Assembly (NCBI RefSeq): GCF_029675105.1
Contig: NZ_JAQQFV010000005.1
Location: 434,001-498,000 of the forward strand
Source of the DNA: Nocardia anocheti
GTDB lineage: Bacteria > Actinomycetota > Actinomycetes > Mycobacteriales > Mycobacteriaceae
Length of the DNA stretch: 64,000 nucleotides
Reading direction: 5' to 3'
The position numbers and the translations under genes were made by a program. The notes beneath the pieces were generated by a model. The model did not search any database. It worked only from the letters and a program-made list of their open reading frames with translations, and was not told where the DNA came from. Below are positions 60,368-64,000 of this stretch, one piece after another; position 1 is the first letter of the stretch, and each line of letters starts with the position of its first letter.

Positions 60368-60962
60368 GCTCGCGCCCGAACGCGCCCAGGCGCCGTTGGA
60401 CGCCACGGTCAAGCACGGCTTGAAGATCGTGGTGATCGGCGGCTTCGGGGTCGGCAAGACGACCCTGGTGCGTTCGGTCAGCGAGATCAGGCCGCTCGAC
60501 ACCGAGGCCACGATGACCGATGTCGGCGTCGGCGTCGACGACGCCGAGGGGGTGCCCGGCAAGTCGACCACCACGGTGGCCTTCGACTTCGGCCGCATCT
60601 CCCTCGACGAAGAGCACGTGCTGTATCTGTTCGGCGCGCCGGGGCAGCAACGGTTCTGGTTCCTGTGGGACCGGCTGTTCACCGGCGCGCTGGGCGCGAT
60701 CGTGCTGGTCGACCAGCGTCGCATCGCCGACTCCTGGTACGCGATCGACCGCCTCGAACACCAGGGCACCCCGTTCGTGGTGGCCTGCAACGACTTCGGC
60801 GAGTCCCACGCTCCCGAGACGGTGCGCGAGGCGCTGGACCTGGACCCGGCGGTGCCGCTGCTGATGTGTGACGCGCGCTCGCGCGAATCGAGCAAACAGG
60901 TGCTGATCGCACTGGTCGAGCACCTGTATTCCGCTGTCCCGCAGGGGGAATCCGTTTCATGA
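60348..60962 (+). CDS. Conservon Ras-like GTPase CvnD
   Basis: This 204-residue GTPase has the P-loop GGFGVGKTTLVRSVSE, the switch II-like LFGAPGQQRFWFLWDRLF (G3 DxxG replaced by FGAPGQ, as usual for CvnD) and the NDF guanine-binding strand (VACNDFG). It starts with TTG inside the last 20 bases of cvnC, suggesting strong coupling. It is the signalling switch of the conservon. Confidence 0.9.
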   Translation: MDFANSELAPERAQAPLDATVKHGLKIVVIGGFGVGKTTLVRSVSEIRPLDTEATMTDVGVGVDDAEGVPGKSTTTVAFDFGRISLDEEHVLYLFGAPGQQRFWFLWDRLFTGALGAIVLVDQRRIADSWYAIDRLEHQGTPFVVACNDFGESHAPETVREALDLDPAVPLLMCDARSRESSKQVLIALVEHLYSAVPQGESVS

Positions 60963-62212
60963 GCATTCCGACGGGCGCGTGCCCGGTCACCGGCGCCGTC
61001 CCGTTGAGCGGGCCGGAATTCCACATCGAACCGCACGAGGTCTACCGCAAGATGCGCCGCGACCACGGTCCGGTGGTCGCGGTCGAACTGCCCGGCGGGT
61101 TCCCGGCCTGGCTGATCATCGGCTATCGCGAACTGCACCAGGTGACCAGCGATCCGCTGCTGTTCCCGCGTGACGTGTCGCTGTGGAACCAGTGGAGCCG
61201 GGTGCCCGAGGACTGGCCGCTGCTGCCGATGGTCGGCCGACCGATGCCCTCGATCTACTTCACCGCCGGTGCCGAGCACCGCCGTCACCTGGCCATGGTG
61301 GAGCCCGCCCTGGACGCGGTGGACCACTTCGAATTGCGCAGGGCCTGTGAGGAACTCGCCGACCGGCTGGTCGACGGCTTCTGCGGGCGCGGCACCGCCG
61401 ACCTGGTCGCCGAGTTCGCCGAACCGCTGCCGGTGCTGGCGCTGGGCCGCATCCTCGGCCTGCCCGACGCCGACGCCGCCGACCTCGCCGCCACCATGAA
61501 GGCCCTCGCCGACGGCGGCGCCGACGCCCAGGACGGCTTCGTGCGCTTCGGCGAGCACATGGCCCGGCTGCTGATGAGCAAGAAGGCCAGGCCCGGCGGC
61601 GATCTCACCTCGCTCATGCTGGCCGATCCCGAGCCGTTCACCGACGAGGAATACATCAACGACCTGATGGCCATCACCGCCGCCGGTCACCTCACCACCG
61701 CCGACTGGCTGGGCAGCTCGATGCGGCTCATGCTCACCGACGACCGCTTCGCCGCCGCGCTGGGCGGCGGCAGACGCAGTGTCGGCCAAGCGATGAACGA
61801 GGTGCTCTGGGAAGAGGGCCCCACCTCGATCCTGGCCGGGCGCTGGGCCGCCCGCGACACCCGCCTGGGCGATCAGACCATCCGCGCGGGCGACATGCTG
61901 CTGCTGGGATTGGCCGCGGCCAACCTCGACCCGCACATCCGCCAGTCCTTCACCGACGGCGACACCGTGCCCACCGGCAACAACGCGCACTTCGCGTTCA
62001 GCTACGGCGAATACCGCTGCCCGTTCCCGGCGCAGCAGATCGCCGAGATCATCGCCAGGACCGGGATCGAGGTGCTGCTCGACCGGCTCCCCGACGTCGA
62101 CCTGGCGGTCCCCGCCGACCAATTGACCCGGCGCCCTTCGGCTTTCCTTCGGGGCATGACCGCACTGCCCGTTCGTTTCACACCGGTTCGACCCGTCGGA
62201 GGTTCGTCGTGA
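60959..62212 (+). CDS. Cytochrome P450, CYP157-like, without the ExxR arginine
   Basis: This 417-residue P450 has a heme-thiolate Cys354 in FSYGEYRCPF and an I-helix AAGHLTTADW. The K-helix reads NEVLWEEG, so Glu281 is followed by Trp284 where the invariant Arg of ExxR should be. The heme loop also lacks the usual His (Tyr instead) and the Gly after Cys. CYP157 enzymes in Streptomyces conservons, e.g. CYP157C1, are known to lack ExxR and occur next to a CYP154 gene, exactly as here. The ATG overlaps the CvnD stop; the last gene follows with GTGA. Substrate unknown. Confidence 0.85.
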   Translation: MSIPTGACPVTGAVPLSGPEFHIEPHEVYRKMRRDHGPVVAVELPGGFPAWLIIGYRELHQVTSDPLLFPRDVSLWNQWSRVPEDWPLLPMVGRPMPSIYFTAGAEHRRHLAMVEPALDAVDHFELRRACEELADRLVDGFCGRGTADLVAEFAEPLPVLALGRILGLPDADAADLAATMKALADGGADAQDGFVRFGEHMARLLMSKKARPGGDLTSLMLADPEPFTDEEYINDLMAITAAGHLTTADWLGSSMRLMLTDDRFAAALGGGRRSVGQAMNEVLWEEGPTSILAGRWAARDTRLGDQTIRAGDMLLLGLAAANLDPHIRQSFTDGDTVPTGNNAHFAFSYGEYRCPFPAQQIAEIIARTGIEVLLDRLPDVDLAVPADQLTRRPSAFLRGMTALPVRFTPVRPVGGSS

Positions 62213-63432
62213 GTTCCCAATGCCCGTTCGCCATCGACCCCATGGTCGGTGACCTCGACGGAGAAACCGCCCACCTCCGCGCGCAGGGCCCGATCACCCG
62301 CATCGACCTGCTCGGCGTGCCCGCCTGGACCGTCACCGACCACGCGACCGCCCGCAAACTCACCACCGATCCGCGCCTGATCAAGGACATCAACGCCTGG
62401 AAGCTCTACACCGACGGTGTGGTGACCAACCAGTGGCCGCTGATCGGCATGGTCGACGTGGACCGCTCGATGTTCAATGTCGACGGCGCCGAGCATCGCC
62501 GTCTGCGCCTCAAGACCGCCCAGGCGCTGGCCCCGCGTCGGCTCGAGGAGCTGCGCCCGGTGATCGAGCGCCTCACCGCCGAACTGCTCGACGACCTCGC
62601 CGCCGCGGGCGCCGACGGCACCCCGGTGGACCTCAAGCAGGTCTTCGCCTACCCGCTGCCCATGCGGGTGGTCGGCGACCTGATGGGCGTCGCGCGCGAG
62701 GACCACGCGCAGCTGCTGGACTGGTACAAGAAGTTCTTCTCGGTGATGACCCCGCAGGACGAGCGCCTGCGCGTGATCGGCGAGCTGGACGTGTACTTCA
62801 CCGACCAGGTCCGCCAGAAGATCGCGAACCCCGGCGACGATCTCACCTCGGCGTTCGTGGTGGCCGACGAGGAGGGCGGCGAGCCGCTCACCGAGGAGGA
62901 GGCGATCGGCAACATCAAGGCCCTCGTCGCCGCCGGACACGAGACCACCGTGAGCCTGATCGTCAACACCGTGCGCGCGCTGCTGGGCGAGCCCGAGCAG
63001 CTGGCCAAGGTGCTGGCCGGGGACGTGGAGTGGAAGCAGGTGATCGAGGAGTCGCTGCGCTGGGACGGCCCGGTCTCGCACCTGCTGATGCGCTTCGCCA
63101 CCGAGGACATCACCGTGGGCGACACCGTGATCGCCAAGGGCGAGGGCGTGGTGATGTCCTACCGCGCGATCGGGCGCGACATCGCCGTACACGGCGAGAC
63201 GGCCGACGAGTTCGACGTTACCCGCGCGACCGCCAACCGCCACCTGGCCTTCGGTTACGGCCCGCACATCTGCCCCGGCGCGGCCCTGTCGCGGCTGGAG
63301 GCGGCCATCGCGCTGCCCGCGCTGTTCGACCGGTTCCCCGAGCTGAAGCTCGCGGTGCCCGACAGCGAGCTCGGCAATCTGCCAGTGCTCACCCAGAACG
63401 ATCTGGCCGCGCTGCCGATCATCCTGAACTGA
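62209..63432 (+). CDS. Cytochrome P450, CYP154-like
   Basis: This 407-residue P450 has all canonical elements: I-helix AAGHETTVSLI, K-helix ESLRWDGP (ExxR) and heme loop FGYGPHICPGAALSR. It starts SSQCPFAIDPMVGDLDGET, typical of CYP154/CYP105-like enzymes. GGAGG lies 5 bases before GTG 62209, overlapping the stop of the CYP157-like gene. The CYP157-CYP154 pair in a conservon suggests a shared regulation; the substrate is unknown. Confidence 0.9.
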   Translation: MSSQCPFAIDPMVGDLDGETAHLRAQGPITRIDLLGVPAWTVTDHATARKLTTDPRLIKDINAWKLYTDGVVTNQWPLIGMVDVDRSMFNVDGAEHRRLRLKTAQALAPRRLEELRPVIERLTAELLDDLAAAGADGTPVDLKQVFAYPLPMRVVGDLMGVAREDHAQLLDWYKKFFSVMTPQDERLRVIGELDVYFTDQVRQKIANPGDDLTSAFVVADEEGGEPLTEEEAIGNIKALVAAGHETTVSLIVNTVRALLGEPEQLAKVLAGDVEWKQVIEESLRWDGPVSHLLMRFATEDITVGDTVIAKGEGVVMSYRAIGRDIAVHGETADEFDVTRATANRHLAFGYGPHICPGAALSRLEAAIALPALFDRFPELKLAVPDSELGNLPVLTQNDLAALPIILN

Positions 63433-63440
63433 CCGGCGTC

Positions 63441-63476
63441 GCGTCGCGCCCGGCGAAGACTCGCCGGGCGCGACGC
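63441..63476. terminator. Strong hairpin between the P450 and convergent acyl-CoA dehydrogenase genes
   Basis: GCGTCGCGCCCGGCG/CGCCGGGCGCGACGC is a perfect 15-bp stem with a 6-base loop, located between convergent genes and followed by TCAACGTTGTT. It likely terminates the conservon operon, although the T-tract is poor. Confidence 0.72.
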
Positions 63477-63487
63477 TCAACGTTGTT

Positions 63488-64000
63488 CTACAGCCCCAGA
63501 TCGCGGCCGATGAGTTCCTTCATGATCTCGTTGGAGCCCGCCCAGATCTTGGTGACCCTGGCGTCCATCCAGGCCCGCGCGACCTTGTATTCGCGCATGT
63601 AGCCGTAGCCGCCGTGCAGCTGCACGCACGCGTCGAGCACCTCGTTCTGCACCTGCGCCGACCACCACTTGGCCTTGGCCGCGTCCACGGCCGACAGCTC
63701 GCCCTCGGCGTGCGCGGCCACGCACTGGTCCACGAACGCCTGTGTCACTTCGACTTTGGTGACCAGCTCGGCGAAGAGGAACTTGTTGTACTGGAAGCTG
63801 CCGATCTGCTGACCGAACGCCTTGCGTTCCTTGGCGTACCGCAGCGTCTCGTCGAGCACCGCCGCCGCGTGCGCGATGTTCGACACCGCCGCGCCGACGC
63901 GTTCCTGCGGCAGGCGCTCCATCATGGCGATGAAACCGCGGTCGACCTCGCCGATGCGGTTGGTGTCGGGCACCCGGACATTGTCGAAGAACAGTTCGGC
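63488..64000 (-). CDS. Acyl-CoA dehydrogenase (5' part outside the window)
   Basis: The gene runs off the window end; 170 codons of the C-terminal half are visible. Key segments are LFFDNVRVPDTNRIGEVDRGF, the active region LRYAKERKAFGQQIGSFQYNKFLFAEL and the C-terminal LHGGYGYMREYKVARAWMDARVTKIWAGSNEIMKELIGRDLGL, which is diagnostic of FAD-dependent acyl-CoA dehydrogenases. It oxidises acyl-CoA in the first step of beta-oxidation. It is convergent with the conservon. The real start is upstream, beyond base 64000. Confidence 0.92.
   Translation of the reverse strand, partial: AELFFDNVRVPDTNRIGEVDRGFIAMMERLPQERVGAAVSNIAHAAAVLDETLRYAKERKAFGQQIGSFQYNKFLFAELVTKVEVTQAFVDQCVAAHAEGELSAVDAAKAKWWSAQVQNEVLDACVQLHGGYGYMREYKVARAWMDARVTKIWAGSNEIMKELIGRDLGL

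Overview
The window is high-GC actinobacterial DNA that most likely comes from a mycolic-acid-producing genus such as Nocardia. This rests on an antigen-85-type mycolyltransferase (47665-48831), an Emb arabinosyltransferase (48980-53083), a HisN that closely resembles mycobacterial HisN, a tmRNA tag of the mycobacterial/nocardial kind (ADSNQREYALAA), a class A beta-lactamase, and frequent GTG/TTG starts with 4-base gene overlaps. No transposase, phage gene, rRNA or CRISPR array was seen.

Layout. 1-7087 is housekeeping: a truncated FMN reductase, hisN, recQ, a small membrane protein, smpB, a DMT exporter, a solute-binding lipoprotein and ssrA (tmRNA) with its terminator. 7094-11167 holds a TerD-HNH fusion nuclease next to ssrA, a PH-like protein, a DUF1266 protein and a YnfA protein. 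11223-15527 has small regulators and enzymes (AraC, NUDIX, VOC, arsenate-reductase-like, sugar-lactone oxidase, TetR). 15657-21426 has an EmrB/QacA-type exporter divergent from its TetR gene, phosphoglucomutase, an MFS transporter and a DsbA-like protein. A tRNA-Ala(GGC) and a large MMPL transporter with an unusual C-terminal domain follow (21611-24949). 25178-32503 contains AraC/hydrolase, haloalkane dehalogenase/ECF sigma, a two-component pair and an Lnt-like acyltransferase.

32694-34489 is a two-gene operon (SPFH protein plus NAD-kinase-like protein) behind a perfect 9-bp inverted repeat. 34735-40428 is the most unusual segment and looks less GC-rich than its surroundings. It reads: Crp-type cNMP-binding regulator, class III nucleotide-cyclase-like protein, STAND-like NTPase with a repeat-type C-terminus, SPFH-like coiled-coil protein, membrane protein, and, on the opposite strand, a PycTM (Pycsar effector)-like membrane protein. 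The C-terminus of the cyclase-like protein and the N-terminal part of the NTPase carry nearly the same ~20-residue motif, which resembles the amyloid signalling motifs that link NLR/STAND sensors to effectors. I propose it as a candidate anti-phage or stress signalling system combining Pycsar-like and amyloid-NLR-like parts.

40482-47399 holds small regulators with their targets (HxlR, TetR, PadR with tandem operators and a HAAS-type membrane protein), a lipoprotein and a membrane phosphoesterase. 47665-53083 is cell-envelope biosynthesis. 53105-55953 reproduces the blaB-blaA/blaL layout known from Streptomyces (serine-hydrolase sensor, LysR regulator, divergent beta-lactamase). 56013-58032 is an AraC/saccharopine-dehydrogenase-like pair. 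58189-63432 is a six-gene conservon (CvnA-D plus two cytochromes P450, the first lacking the ExxR arginine). The window ends inside an acyl-CoA dehydrogenase gene.
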